A DNA stretch of 64,000 nt from Bin87 sp965208015 (GTDB lineage Bacteria; Chloroflexota; Dehalococcoidia; Lucifugimonadales; UBA3495), in contig OZ242308.1 of NCBI GenBank assembly GCA_965208015.1, forward strand, positions 186,001 through 250,000. Direction: 5' to 3'. The position numbers and the translations under genes were made by a program. The notes under the pieces are model-generated. The model saw only the letters and a list, made by a program, of their open reading frames with translations, was not told where the DNA came from and searched no databases. Shown piece by piece: positions 16,322 through 25,351 of the stretch. The stretch's first letter is position 1. Each line of letters begins with the position of its first letter.

Positions 16322-16651
16322 GTGACCGGGAAAATCCAGTGGGGCAACCCCTTTGACGACGCCGGCATTGAGGAGATGGCTGACTGGATGGCTCCCCGGC
16401 TGGGGCAATCCCCCATGTACCAGATGGCCATTGACGGGGCCGACCCGGACCTGCTGGCGGTGCTGCTGGAGCGGCTGATGAACGAGTACCTGGAGTATCG
16501 GGAAATCCCGGCCCGTGTCCGCCGGGACCGCAACCTGGTGTACGTTTCCATGGGCGAGGATGACGAGGACGAGGAATCGGCAGCCAACATCAGCGTACCG
16601 CTGGTGCGCGCCCTGATGCGCCGCCTCCGCGGCTCCGGCTGGTGGCAATAA
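16322..16651 (+). CDS. Hypothetical protein, 109 aa
   Basis: This small acidic protein with a DDEDEE stretch near residue 80 has no recognised family. The GTG at 16322 follows GGGAG with good spacing. Another GTG at 16280 gives 123 residues. It lies 59 bases after fic and may be co-transcribed. It ends 37 bases from the convergent gpsA gene. Confidence 0.45.
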   Translation: MTGKIQWGNPFDDAGIEEMADWMAPRLGQSPMYQMAIDGADPDLLAVLLERLMNEYLEYREIPARVRRDRNLVYVSMGEDDEDEESAANISVPLVRALMRRLRGSGWWQ

Positions 16652-16688
16652 CTGGTGATCGCTCGCGTCGCTGCCACTCAGGACGCGG

Positions 16689-17711
16689 CTACCACTCCGA
16701 GCGGGGCGGCCGCTCCATGAGCGCGGGGATGCATTCCGCCGCCGGCAGTCCCTCGAACAGCACCCGCGACATCAGGCGGGTTATGGGCATGTCGACGTCC
16801 AGGCGCTCGGCGATTTCCAGGGCGGCCACGGTGGTGTTGACGCCCTCGGCAACGGCGCCCATGTCGGCCAGGATGTCGGGGAGCTGACGGCCCCGGGCCA
16901 ACTCCTCCCCCACGCGACGATTGCGACTCAGCGGGCTGTTGCAGGTCGCCATCACGTCGCCCAGACCAGCCAGGCCGGCGAAAGTGAGCAGTTCGGCGCC
17001 GGCGGCGATGCCGAGTCGTCCGATCTCATTGAGGCCGCGGGTCACCAGGGCGGCCTTGGCGTTGTCGCCGGCATCCAGCCCGTCGGCAATGCCGGCAGCC
17101 AGGGCGATGATGTTTTTCAGCGAACCGCCCAGTTCCACGCCCACCACATCGTCGCTGGTATAGACGCGGAAGGTCGGCGACATCAGGGTGTCCTGGGCCA
17201 AACGGCGGGATGCTTCGTCCTGCGACGCCACCACGGTGAGCGTCGGCTTCCCGGCGATGACCTCGCCGGCCAGGTTGGGGCCCGACAGGACGGCGAACCG
17301 GCCGGGCGAATGCCCGGGCAGTTCCTGCGCCAGCACCTCGCTCATGCGCAGGCCGGCGGGTAGCTCCAGTCCTTTCGTGACGCTGAGGATTACTGCGTCA
17401 GCCGGGACGTGGGGCGCAATGCGTTTCACGTTATGCCGGAAACGGTCGGAAGGCACGGCGACAATGAGGAGACACGCATCGCGCAGGGCCGACGCCGGTT
17501 CATGCTCGAGGGAGAGGGTTGGCGGGAATGGGACGTCGGGCAGGCGTCGAGCGTGCTGGCCGGCGCGACGCAGCGCTTCCGCCTCGTCGGCAGTGCGGCA
17601 GAGGAGACGCACGGGAGCGCCGCCGCGGGCCGCCAGGACGGCGAGGGTGGTGCCCCAAGTGGTGGCGCCGAGGACGGCGGTGGTGGGGAGGGGGGTTAGA
17701 GGGCAAGGCAA
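16689..17711 (-). CDS. gpsA: NAD(P)-dependent glycerol-3-phosphate dehydrogenase
   Basis: The 340-residue enzyme reduces dihydroxyacetone phosphate to sn-glycerol-3-phosphate for phospholipid synthesis. Family motifs are present in order: the nucleotide-binding VLGATTWGTTLA (usually GAGSWGTALA), SVTKGLE, SGPNLAGEV, GGSLKNIIALAAGIADG with the catalytic Lys, DNAKAALVTRGLNEIGRLG, and LAGLGDVMATCNSPLSRNRR. Length and architecture are normal. It is downstream of, and in the same direction as, the NERD-helicase gene, 14 bases away. Confidence 0.93.
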   Translation of the reverse strand: MPCPLTPLPTTAVLGATTWGTTLAVLAARGGAPVRLLCRTADEAEALRRAGQHARRLPDVPFPPTLSLEHEPASALRDACLLIVAVPSDRFRHNVKRIAPHVPADAVILSVTKGLELPAGLRMSEVLAQELPGHSPGRFAVLSGPNLAGEVIAGKPTLTVVASQDEASRRLAQDTLMSPTFRVYTSDDVVGVELGGSLKNIIALAAGIADGLDAGDNAKAALVTRGLNEIGRLGIAAGAELLTFAGLAGLGDVMATCNSPLSRNRRVGEELARGRQLPDILADMGAVAEGVNTTVAALEIAERLDVDMPITRLMSRVLFEGLPAAECIPALMERPPRSEW

Positions 17712-17725
17712 TCCCGGCTCCTCAG

Positions 17726-19564
17726 CTACAGTGGGCGGCCGATCAGTTCGGACAAATTGCGCCTAGTTGACTCGTGGGCCAGTACAACTAGCCTGACTCT
17801 CGCTCGAGTCAGTCCGATATATGCGGTAGCAATGTCGACGTTTTGGTTCAACCTTTCAACAATAAGGATGACGATCTTGCTTTCCATTCCTTTGAAACGC
17901 CGCACGGTGCGAAATTTGAGATAATCGTCGGCATCGGAAGAAGATTGGCAGCAAGGACGTTGGTCACATTCCCTTTTAGCCGGCCAGTATATGCCGGGGC
18001 AGTCGTACAACGGGTAGCCGCCGTACGTGCCGTCGCACAAGTCCAGGCCCGATAATTCGGCGCGGGCGCCGCGCGTTCCGGTGCCCAATATAACGATGTC
18101 GCTGGGGCGTTCTCTTTGCAGTCGCACCAAGTCGTCGACTTCTCGGTCAAGGATAACGCGCAGTTCGGTCTCCTCACGCCAAAAGAGGTAGTCGGGCTGC
18201 GGACCTCTGACCGGGGGAATGCCGGTTTTCGGAGCGTCCGGGCCAACAAGCTTGGCAGAGTCGTCCGATATAGGTTGCGTATTGCGGCAGTTGATGTCCA
18301 GGTTCCTGGTAGCGTAGGGAACGCCCCCAAGTTTGGCATCCAGATTACCCGGGGCCGAGTTAGGGTTGCGCTCTCCCGTCCACTGGTTAAAGTCGGCAAA
18401 CATCGCCCAACGGCCACCTGCCAGGCCATCGCGCAACGCCAGGTCCATAATTTCCAGATAAGGGTCAGTGCATATATCTTGCAGTTCGTCAACTATCAAG
18501 TAGTCAAACATGGGCACGCCTATGTTCAACAAAACGTCTCTGGTGTACTCAGGGCAAATCCTTTCGTACTGCTCGTCCGCATTGGCTGCGTTGTCCATTT
18601 CGTTTGAGAATTGACGCCACAAAGCGGAATCCTGCTGGATAACGTAGTATGCGAAGTGATACCAGAAGCTGCCGGCAAGACTGCCGAGTCTGAAGTCTCG
18701 AATGGATTGTCCAAACAGCCAATCGCCCAGAATACGATTGTAGCAAAGCAGCGCCACTCGTTCCCCGGCCGCGATACGTCGTTTCGCCAACTGCAAGGCC
18801 AGCATTGTCTTGCCAGTGCCGGCGCCACCGGTGAACAGACACCGCTCATTTTCGTTGACGATTTCCAGCGCGGAGAACTGCCCTTCCGTAAGGCGGACGA
18901 TACGGTCTTCAGCATGGCGATAAGGAATTGGCCGCGCCGTCTCGACGAACTCCAGAACCATGTTCGGCGCCCAATAGTCGACAATTGAACGAACGGTTTG
19001 CGTGTCGAGGGTCAATCGATCAGATGACGGGATTTCCCTGAGGGTCCGTCGCGCGATTTCCACCAGTCTTCCTGCAAGCGTCGTCCGGTCTTGCTGCAAG
19101 AGCTCCGGCAAACCGATCACCGGGCGTTCCGGAGGGCGCACTTCCGCAGGCCAGTTGACATCGGTAAATATGACAGCACACCCAATAGGCAACTTGGCGT
19201 CGCCCCATGCCCTGCCAACTTTGGCGTCCAGTTCGTTGAGCGCCATATACATCGCGGTTTCCGCTTGGTGAATCGGCGATTCACCGGGACGGTCCGAATG
19301 GCCTAAATACCAATCGCCGCCACGTATTTCGAACCAGCCACCCTTGGCGCTGACACACAAAGCCGCCATGCCGGGAATCAGAATGAAGAAGTCAATTTCC
19401 GGCTGACGCCTCGGCCGACGGCCCGGAGTATAGCGGGTGTCCGGCTCGAGCGAATGGAACACAAACCATCCATCGGTAGCAGGGTCCTCGCTCAAAAGCC
19501 GAAAAACCAGCCGTTCCGAATCGGGGACATCATCTGGAAGAATAGACGGTATCATCGTTGCCAT
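17726..19564 (-). CDS. NERD-domain UvrD-like helicase
   Basis: The 612-residue protein has an N-terminal NERD-like nuclease domain (about residues 1-175) and a superfamily 1 helicase part. The Walker A motif GGAGTGKT is at residues 246-253 and Walker B is IVDELQD. The C-terminal part has FKGMESKIVILIVE and YIGLTRARVRLVVLAH, typical of the UvrD family. In the NERD domain the first acidic residue is present (EIDFF, 56-60), but the expected E-x-K reads S-A-K (72-74). Its nuclease activity is therefore doubtful. Such proteins are often placed in antiviral or DNA repair islands. A shorter NERD paralogue precedes it by 34 bases. Confidence 0.8.
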   Translation of the reverse strand: MATMIPSILPDDVPDSERLVFRLLSEDPATDGWFVFHSLEPDTRYTPGRRPRRQPEIDFFILIPGMAALCVSAKGGWFEIRGGDWYLGHSDRPGESPIHQAETAMYMALNELDAKVGRAWGDAKLPIGCAVIFTDVNWPAEVRPPERPVIGLPELLQQDRTTLAGRLVEIARRTLREIPSSDRLTLDTQTVRSIVDYWAPNMVLEFVETARPIPYRHAEDRIVRLTEGQFSALEIVNENERCLFTGGAGTGKTMLALQLAKRRIAAGERVALLCYNRILGDWLFGQSIRDFRLGSLAGSFWYHFAYYVIQQDSALWRQFSNEMDNAANADEQYERICPEYTRDVLLNIGVPMFDYLIVDELQDICTDPYLEIMDLALRDGLAGGRWAMFADFNQWTGERNPNSAPGNLDAKLGGVPYATRNLDINCRNTQPISDDSAKLVGPDAPKTGIPPVRGPQPDYLFWREETELRVILDREVDDLVRLQRERPSDIVILGTGTRGARAELSGLDLCDGTYGGYPLYDCPGIYWPAKRECDQRPCCQSSSDADDYLKFRTVRRFKGMESKIVILIVERLNQNVDIATAYIGLTRARVRLVVLAHESTRRNLSELIGRPL

Positions 19565-19598
19565 GGTGCCGCCTCCCCAACAACGCCCCTATCACAAA

Positions 19599-20216
19599 CT
19601 ACGCCGCTGGCATGGTGCCGCCGGCCAGTTGCCCTGCGAGCTCTGCCGTCAGATAACCATGAATGTCCGCAATAACTCGGGAGTCCAGACATATGCTGTC
19701 TGGAAGCTCTTCCCGCGTTTCTTTCGCAATATCTAACAGCCGTTCGCCAAGAGATTGCTGGAACCGGAACTCCAAATCGGGAAGGCCGACGGTGGGGTGA
19801 GCTAACGGGCGCAGATGCGGAGGCCAAGTGGTGTCAGTGAACAGTATCACGCAATCCATAGGCAGTTCGGCGCCGTCGCCCCATTGGGCAAAATGGTCGC
19901 GCAACTGATCATCCAAGCCGTACATTGCTTTAGCCACTTGGCGGCCCGGACGGTCAACCATCTCACGGGAGCCCAGCGCGTACCATTGACCCTGCTTAAC
20001 TTCATAGCCACCGCCCCGGACATCCATGCACAGGATGGCCGAGTCAGGCACGAGGGCTAGGAAATCAATCTTCCGCTCTCGCTGGTCGCCGCCAGTGATT
20101 TTGACGCCGTAGAAAATCACCCAGCCGTCGGTAGCCGGGTCGTCTCGCAACATATCGAACACTTCCTGATCAGCGGCCGGGGCTTCCGATATGTTGTGCG
20201 GAACCATCGTTGCCAT
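19599..20216 (-). CDS. Stand-alone NERD-domain protein, paralogue of the next gene
   Basis: The 205-residue protein aligns with the N-terminus of the following helicase along its whole length. Both begin MATM and share DPATDGW, an IDF block, PxGCAVIFTD or PMDCVILFTD, and the VGLPDL/IGLPEL and RLxxIAxxTxxE blocks. It stops where the helicase domain would begin. The E-x-K of the NERD site reads D-V-R. It is probably a tandem duplication of the NERD part. About 247 bases upstream (20217-20463) hold no gene; no strong promoter was recognised there. Confidence 0.7.
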   Translation of the reverse strand: MATMVPHNISEAPAADQEVFDMLRDDPATDGWVIFYGVKITGGDQRERKIDFLALVPDSAILCMDVRGGGYEVKQGQWYALGSREMVDRPGRQVAKAMYGLDDQLRDHFAQWGDGAELPMDCVILFTDTTWPPHLRPLAHPTVGLPDLEFRFQQSLGERLLDIAKETREELPDSICLDSRVIADIHGYLTAELAGQLAGGTMPAA

Positions 20217-20463
20217 CGGGTTAACTCCGAATGTCAGGTTGATGCTGAACGCGGGCCAACTCTAACGGGTTTAACGTTTCAGTTGCAATCACTTGCTGTC
20301 ATCAGTTTTCCGACGGCGACAGGATTATCGCTATCAGACTACCTCAGCCACCTTAACTACTAGTCATATGTTGTGGGTATTTTGAAAACTCATTGAATTC
20401 CCGGCGGCGGTCTGGCCGGCCGCAAAACGCCGCCGGCCGTCTTTTCCGCGTAGATACGCTGCT

Positions 20464-21651
20464 CTAGTTGTCCGCGCCCTGCTTGGTGTTGAAGTGGGGC
20501 ATGACGTCGCGGGCGAACCACTCCAGCTGGTCCATGGAGGCGGAGGTCGGCATGCCCATGTTGGTGATGCCGATGTTGACCTCTTCCAGGCCGGGGTAGC
20601 GCTCCTGAATCTCCATCAACTGCTCGGTGATGCGATCGGGCGGGCCCACGAGGTATTGGCCGGCGGCCACAGACTCCTCGATCGTCGGCATCTTCAGGCC
20701 CTGGGGCACCGGACGTCCGAAGGCGTTCAGGGCGTCCAGCTGCTCCTGGGACAGGCCGGCGATGAAGCCCAGGGGGCCGAACATCTTGACCCGTTCCTCC
20801 ATCCACAGGCGGGCCTGGTCCATGGCTTCCTTCTCGGAGTTCGCGATCTGCACGGAGTAGCCGACGGCAAGACCCTCGCCCAGTTCCCATTCCTTGCCGT
20901 GCTCGGCATGGATGGCCTGCCAGCGGTGGATCACCTCGTCGCTGGCCCCGCCGGTGGCCGCGCCACCGCCGATGATGCCCTTGATGCCCCAGCGAGCCAT
21001 GAAGTTGATGGCACGGTCGCTGGCGGAAACCACGGGCTGCCACCACTCGACATCGTACTTGGGCCGGGGGACCAGGGTGATCTCCTCCAGGTCGTAGCCG
21101 CGATAGGGCACGTTGGGCGGAATGTCGTAATGCTTTCCGTGGTGGGAGAAACTGCGCTGGTTGAACGCCTTCCACATGACCTCAACCTGCTCCTCGAAGA
21201 GCTCACGGTTGGCGTTCTGGTCCATGATGGGAGAGCCGAAGACCTCAACCTCGCGGGTGTGGTAGCCGCGGCCCACGCCGAAGCGCACGCGCCCATCGGT
21301 CAGCCAGTCGGCGGTGGCGTAGTCCTCGGCCAGGCGCAGGGGATTCCACATGGGATTGATGTTGAAGCCGCAGCCGAACCGGAGCTTCTCGGTGAGGTGG
21401 GCCAGGTGCACCCAGAGCATCAGCAGGTTGGGGATCACTTCGTAGCCTTCCCGCTGGAAGTGGTGCTCGGCGGCCCAGAAGGTATCGTAACCGAGGCGGT
21501 CCATGGCGATGGCGATCTGTTCGGCCTTCTCGATGGCGCCGCCGGCCAGTTCCTCGTCGGAGAGCCAACGGTCGTTGGCGGGGGTGCCCTGGTAGCCGGG
21601 GTTGTCCATATCGACGTTGCCGGCCCAAAGGCTGCCAAATCTGGTAATCAT
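20464..21651 (-). CDS. LLM class flavin-dependent oxidoreductase
   Basis: The 395-residue protein is a luciferase-like monooxygenase that would use FMNH2 from a separate reductase. Family signs are FWAAEHHFQREGYEVIPN, LRFGCGFNINPMWNPLRLAE, the GRVRFGVGRGYHTREVEVFG block and a C-terminal GPPDRITEQLMEI block. The frame is open to 21831, but the ATG at 21649-21651 has AAGGAGG before it and overlaps the stop of the upstream membrane gene. Substrate unknown. These enzymes are expanded in some Chloroflexota and are thought to oxidise recalcitrant organic matter. Confidence 0.9.
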   Translation of the reverse strand: MITRFGSLWAGNVDMDNPGYQGTPANDRWLSDEELAGGAIEKAEQIAIAMDRLGYDTFWAAEHHFQREGYEVIPNLLMLWVHLAHLTEKLRFGCGFNINPMWNPLRLAEDYATADWLTDGRVRFGVGRGYHTREVEVFGSPIMDQNANRELFEEQVEVMWKAFNQRSFSHHGKHYDIPPNVPYRGYDLEEITLVPRPKYDVEWWQPVVSASDRAINFMARWGIKGIIGGGAATGGASDEVIHRWQAIHAEHGKEWELGEGLAVGYSVQIANSEKEAMDQARLWMEERVKMFGPLGFIAGLSQEQLDALNAFGRPVPQGLKMPTIEESVAAGQYLVGPPDRITEQLMEIQERYPGLEEVNIGITNMGMPTSASMDQLEWFARDVMPHFNTKQGADN

Positions 21652-21917
21652 GTAGCGGGTTCCTCCTTGGTGATTGCGGGTGCAGTCCGGGACAGCGGAA
21701 ATGTAACGCTGTCCAATGCCCAGATTATGCCAGATACTACCAAAGTCAGCACGGCGAACAAACTCACGCCGGCCCCCAGACCAGTCAGGTACAGAACGAC
21801 GGTATCCGATTTGCCGGAAGCCATTGACCAAACGACCACGCCAGTGAACGCGCCAATCGTTGCCAAGGTCAAGACAGCGTGCACTGCAAAGAGCGCTGGG
21901 AGAATTGCTTTGCTCAT
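21648..21917 (-). CDS. Small two-helix membrane protein, 89 aa
   Basis: Residues 7-31 and 43-67 are hydrophobic and likely span the membrane, with a short polar C-tail (TKEEPAT). The stop overlaps the ATG of the monooxygenase gene (ATGA), so the two are probably translated together. I do not recognise a family. A membrane partner or stabiliser of the oxidoreductase is possible. Confidence 0.55.
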   Translation of the reverse strand: MSKAILPALFAVHAVLTLATIGAFTGVVVWSMASGKSDTVVLYLTGLGAGVSLFAVLTLVVSGIIWALDSVTFPLSRTAPAITKEEPAT

Positions 21918-21966
21918 CTCGGGATCAGGTCACTCACATGGAGGGCATATATTCAAAGCGCAGTTG

Positions 21967-22008
21967 CCGGGGAGCCGGGGCGTATGATTATTCGCCCCGG
22001 CTCCCCGG
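21967..22008. repeat. Perfect 16-bp-arm hairpin
   Basis: CCGGGGAGCCGGGGCG and CGCCCCGGCTCCCCGG are exact inverse arms around a 10-base loop. The core GGGGCG-ATGATTATTCGCCCC matches the palindrome family at 25291. It lies just past the end of the epoxide hydrolase gene and could stop or protect that transcript, although no U-run follows. Confidence 0.75.
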
Positions 22009-22015
22009 TTCATGC

Positions 22016-23242
22016 TTAACGCAGCCCCCGGAAGAATTCCCGCATGTCGTTCACCAGTTCAGCCGGCTTCTCCAGGGCGGCGAAGTGGCCGCCGCTGTCC
22101 ATCTCGGTCCAGCGCTGGACGTTGTAGGTGCGCTCGGCCCAGGAGCGCGGCGGCGTGGACAGTTCCTTGGGGAACACCGCGATGGCGGAGGGAACGCCGA
22201 TCTGGTCGTCGGGGCCGAAGTACCAGGGCGTGCGGCTGTTCTCGTAGTAAAGCCGCGTGCTGGAGTTGATGGTCTGGGTGACCCAGTAGATCATCACGGT
22301 GGTCAGCAGGTCGTCCTTGGTGTAGACGCTCTCCACGTCGCCGTTGCAGTCGCTCCAAGTGCGGTACTTCTCGACGATCCAGGCGCACAGACCCACCGGG
22401 GAGTCGTTGAGCCCATAGGCCAGGGTCTGCGGCTTGGTGCCCTGAATGTGGCCGTAGCCGCCTTCCGCAGCCGCCCAGGAGACCCGCTGGTCAATCATAG
22501 CGAGCTCGTCGTCGGACAGGGTGGCGGCAAAGTCGCGGCGGTAGCCGCCCTGGGGCGTGCCAATCACCTGCTCCAGGCGCTCGCGCGTGCTCAGGCCCTC
22601 GAGGCTGGCGCCCTGGTAGGGGATGGCCTGGGTCACCGAGGTGGTGTGGATCCCGAGGACGTGGTTGGCGTGGTGATAACCCAGACGGGCGGTGACGCCG
22701 GCGCCCCAGTCACCGCCCTGGGCGGCGTAGCGCTGGTAACCCAATTCGTCGGCCATGAGGATGTCCCACAACTCCGCGATCCGGCGCGTATTGACGCCGC
22801 GCTCGCGGGTCTGGGCGCTGAAGCCGTAACCGGGCATGGAGGGGACGACCACGTCGAAGGAGTCGGCCGCGTCGCCGCCGTGGCTGGCCGGGTCGGTGAG
22901 CATGGGGATGATCTTGTGCATCTCGTAGATGGAGCCGGGCCAGCCGTGGGTGACGATGATGGGCATGGGGTTGGGGCCCTGGCCCTTCTCGTGGATGAAG
23001 TGGATGCCCTGGCCCTCGATGGTGGTGTAGAAGTTGGCGAAGGCATTCAGGCCGGCCTCGGCTTTGCGCCAGTCGAAGCCGTCCTGCCAATAGGCTACCA
23101 GCTCCTTGATGTAGGCCAGGTTGGAGCCGTAGTCCCACTCGGCGTCGGGGATCTCGTCGGGCCAGCGCACGTGGTTCAGACGGTGCCGCAGGTCTTCGAG
23201 CACGTCGTCGGACACGTTGATGGTGTAGGGCTGTACCGCCAT
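22016..23242 (-). CDS. Epoxide hydrolase (microsomal type)
   Basis: The 408-residue protein begins with an EHN-type N-terminal domain (YTINVSDDVLEDLRHRLNHV, then PDAEWDYGSNLAYIKELVAY). An alpha/beta-hydrolase core follows. It has the oxyanion motif HGWPGS, the nucleophile Asp in GGDWGA, and a late His in DSGGHFAALEKP. A PSMPGYGFS block is also characteristic. It would open epoxides to diols without cofactors. It lacks an obvious membrane anchor. Its neighbour is the LLM oxidoreductase, so both may act on oxidised organics; this is an inference. Confidence 0.9.
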   Translation of the reverse strand: MAVQPYTINVSDDVLEDLRHRLNHVRWPDEIPDAEWDYGSNLAYIKELVAYWQDGFDWRKAEAGLNAFANFYTTIEGQGIHFIHEKGQGPNPMPIIVTHGWPGSIYEMHKIIPMLTDPASHGGDAADSFDVVVPSMPGYGFSAQTRERGVNTRRIAELWDILMADELGYQRYAAQGGDWGAGVTARLGYHHANHVLGIHTTSVTQAIPYQGASLEGLSTRERLEQVIGTPQGGYRRDFAATLSDDELAMIDQRVSWAAAEGGYGHIQGTKPQTLAYGLNDSPVGLCAWIVEKYRTWSDCNGDVESVYTKDDLLTTVMIYWVTQTINSSTRLYYENSRTPWYFGPDDQIGVPSAIAVFPKELSTPPRSWAERTYNVQRWTEMDSGGHFAALEKPAELVNDMREFFRGLR

Positions 23243-23399
23243 GGTTGAACCTCCGCGGGGAAAATTGGGTGGTATTCAATGAGAACTGCCGCCACAGGCG
23301 ACCGTTGGCGGCAGTTTAGCATAGGGGTGTACAGGCGGGCCGGCCACGTTTGTCGGCCGGTTTTGCCTAGTGGTAAGATGGGGCTGGAGAGTAGGCAAG

Positions 23400-23759
23400 A
23401 TGTCAACACCCGACGTGCAGCGTGACCCGGCCGAGGCCGGTGGAGCCCCGCCGGAGACCGGTCCGAGGGAGTTGACCGAACTTGGCGATGACGCATACGG
23501 CTCAGTTCGCCCGCGCGATAAATTCGACCGCCTGGATCCGGTTTTCTACTTCAGCGCCGCCGTTGCTTGCATCGGCGCGGTGGTAGCATTGCTCGGAACT
23601 TACGTGACTCCGAATATCGTCGTAGTATTTGCGGGAACGATAATCATAGCGTTGGCGCTGGTCGCTTGGATTGCAACGACCGGGCTGATGTTATGGTGGA
23701 TTGCCAAGTTTCGGTTCACCGTTCACGGAAGCCCCAGTAGAGCAGGCCCGCCACGATAA
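23400..23759 (+). CDS. Small membrane protein, 119 aa
   Basis: A polar N-terminus (about 45 residues) precedes two hydrophobic helices (about residues 51-72 and 78-105). The ATG at 23400 follows GGAG with spacing of about 11. The last 44 bases overlap the 3' end of the convergent small membrane protein gene. No family recognised. Confidence 0.5.
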   Translation: MSTPDVQRDPAEAGGAPPETGPRELTELGDDAYGSVRPRDKFDRLDPVFYFSAAVACIGAVVALLGTYVTPNIVVVFAGTIIIALALVAWIATTGLMLWWIAKFRFTVHGSPSRAGPPR

Positions 23760-23982
23760 GCATAATCAGGATTATCAACGACCCTATAGCCACAATCAGC
23801 AAGGTGCCGGTTAGAAATCCGACTATCGGAATAAGTACGCTTTGGGACCAAGGGGCGTTCAGCAACGCCGGCAACGACAGACTGATCGCAAGCAAGGCGA
23901 TAATGATAACCACAATCGCCAGCACCGCCGCTCTAAAAAGTCTGGGCAAATCTCTGGCCAGACTCGCTATCGTTTCCCACAT
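23716..23982 (-). CDS. Small membrane protein, 88 aa
   Basis: Two strong hydrophobic segments (about residues 17-41 and 48-84) surround a short loop. The gene lies six bases downstream of hemW on the same strand, so it may be co-transcribed with it. Its 3' end overlaps the convergent gene at 23400-23759 by 44 bases. No family recognised. Confidence 0.5.
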   Translation of the reverse strand: MWETIASLARDLPRLFRAAVLAIVVIIIALLAISLSLPALLNAPWSQSVLIPIVGFLTGTLLIVAIGSLIILIMLIVAGLLYWGFRER

Positions 23983-23988
23983 GGCGGG

Positions 23989-25254
23989 CTACCCTACCAG
24001 AAACCGCGTGAACACCTGGTTGGCCACCAGGTACGCTTCCTCCTCCAGCCGCAGGCGGCCATCCGGTTCCCACACCAGCAGCCCGTCCGCCGTTAGCTCC
24101 GCCAGTTCCGTCTCGTAGCGGGCCCGCAGGTCGATGCCGGTGCGCGCTGAGGCGGCGGCGATGTCCATCCCGTCCAGCAGGCGCAGGCCCAGGAACATGG
24201 TCTCGGCGGCGGTGGTCGCCTCGTCGGATACCTCGCAGCCGTCCACCGTCGGAACGTCCGCGATCCGGTTCGCCATCACCGCCGGCCAAGGGTCGTCGCG
24301 TGTTACATCTTCTGCCCACTCCCGGGCCAGCCGGGCATATTCGCGCGGAGAGCGCACCGTCCAGAACCGGCAAGCGGAGCCGGCATTGCCAACGCGCAGG
24401 GACGAGTGCGCCCCAGGGCCGACGCCTACCCATTGCAGGTTGCGCCAGTAGGCCAGGTTGTGCTCCGACTCCCGCCCGGGTTGCGTCCAGTTGCTGATCT
24501 CGTAGTGATGGTAGCCGGCGGCGGCCAGGGCGGCGCGGGCGTGGTCGTACATATCGGCGGCAAGATCGGGATCCGGTTCGGGCAGGCGCCCCTGCTGTAC
24601 CCAGCGGCGCAGGGGAGTGCCCTCCTCCAGCGTCAACGAGTAGAGAGACAGGTGCTCCGGCGCCAGCGCGACGACCCGCGTCATGGTGTCCCGCCATTGG
24701 TCCAACGACTGGTGAGGCAGGCCATACATCAGGTCCAGGTTCACGTTGTCGAACCCGGCGCGACGGCAGCGCTCCAGCGCCTGGGCGGCCTCATCGGCAT
24801 CGTGGCGTCTACCCAGCATGGACAGCAGGCCGTTGTCCATGCTCTGCACACCGATGCTGACCCGGTTGACGCCGGCGGCGCGGAGCTCGGCGCACTTCCC
24901 GGGAGACAGGTCGTTGGGGTTGCACTCGGCGGTGATCTCGGCGTCGGCGCGGACCCCGTAACTGCCGGCAATAACATCCAGGATGCGGGCCACGTCGCCG
25001 TCGGGCAGGTAAGAAGGCGTGCCACCGCCGAGGAAAACGGTGTTGACGGCCGGCCGGCCGAGGACGACAGACCAGGCCGTGATCTCCTGGATGACGGCGT
25101 TGAGGAAGTCATCGAACTGGGACTCGATGCTCTGGTAGGTGTTGAAGTCGCAGTACGGGCACTTGCTCAGGCAGAAGGGCACGTGCACGTACAGGGAGAT
25201 GCCTTCGTCCAGCGCGGAACCGGCACGGTCTTTAAGTCGGGGCGACTGAGACAT
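23989..25254 (-). CDS. hemW: Radical SAM protein HemW (HemN-like)
   Basis: The 421-residue protein has the radical SAM cysteine motif CLSKCPYC in the N-terminal YVHVPFCLSKCPYCDFNTYQ, and the GGGTPSYL block. It also has ECNPNDL, GVNRVSIGVQSMD, and NVNLDLMYGLPHQSLDQWRD. The C-terminal part contains HYEISNWTQPGRESEHNLAYW and the GPGAHSS block. Lack of the extra N-terminal HemN residues favours HemW, a heme chaperone, over a coproporphyrinogen dehydrogenase. The start at 25254 follows the extra in-frame residues that come from the palindromic repeat upstream. Confidence 0.85.
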   Translation of the reverse strand: MSQSPRLKDRAGSALDEGISLYVHVPFCLSKCPYCDFNTYQSIESQFDDFLNAVIQEITAWSVVLGRPAVNTVFLGGGTPSYLPDGDVARILDVIAGSYGVRADAEITAECNPNDLSPGKCAELRAAGVNRVSIGVQSMDNGLLSMLGRRHDADEAAQALERCRRAGFDNVNLDLMYGLPHQSLDQWRDTMTRVVALAPEHLSLYSLTLEEGTPLRRWVQQGRLPEPDPDLAADMYDHARAALAAAGYHHYEISNWTQPGRESEHNLAYWRNLQWVGVGPGAHSSLRVGNAGSACRFWTVRSPREYARLAREWAEDVTRDDPWPAVMANRIADVPTVDGCEVSDEATTAAETMFLGLRLLDGMDIAAASARTGIDLRARYETELAELTADGLLVWEPDGRLRLEEEAYLVANQVFTRFLVG

Positions 25255-25290
25255 AACGCATCCTGAACGCGGGGGAGGTCTGACCAAAAC

Positions 25291-25318
25291 GTAGGGGCGA
25301 ATGATCATTCGCCCCTAC
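25291..25318. repeat. 28-bp perfect palindrome
   Basis: The sequence from GTAGGGGCGAATGA at 25291 is its own reverse complement over 28 bases. It belongs to a common dispersed palindromic repeat class. The hairpin at 21967 shares its core. Confidence 0.85.
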
Positions 25319-25351
25319 CACGGAGTCAATATCTTTGGATCCTGGAGATGG

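Noticed and set aside
20494..21987. 497-codon open frame on the plus strand
   Set aside because: It is antisense to the LLM oxidoreductase gene and only reflects its codon bias.
23337..23366. Hairpin GCCGGCCAC...GTCGGCCGG followed by TTTT
   Set aside because: It looks like a terminator on the plus strand, but no plus-strand gene lies upstream; the flanking gene runs the other way. It may be a repeat, so I do not call it a terminator.
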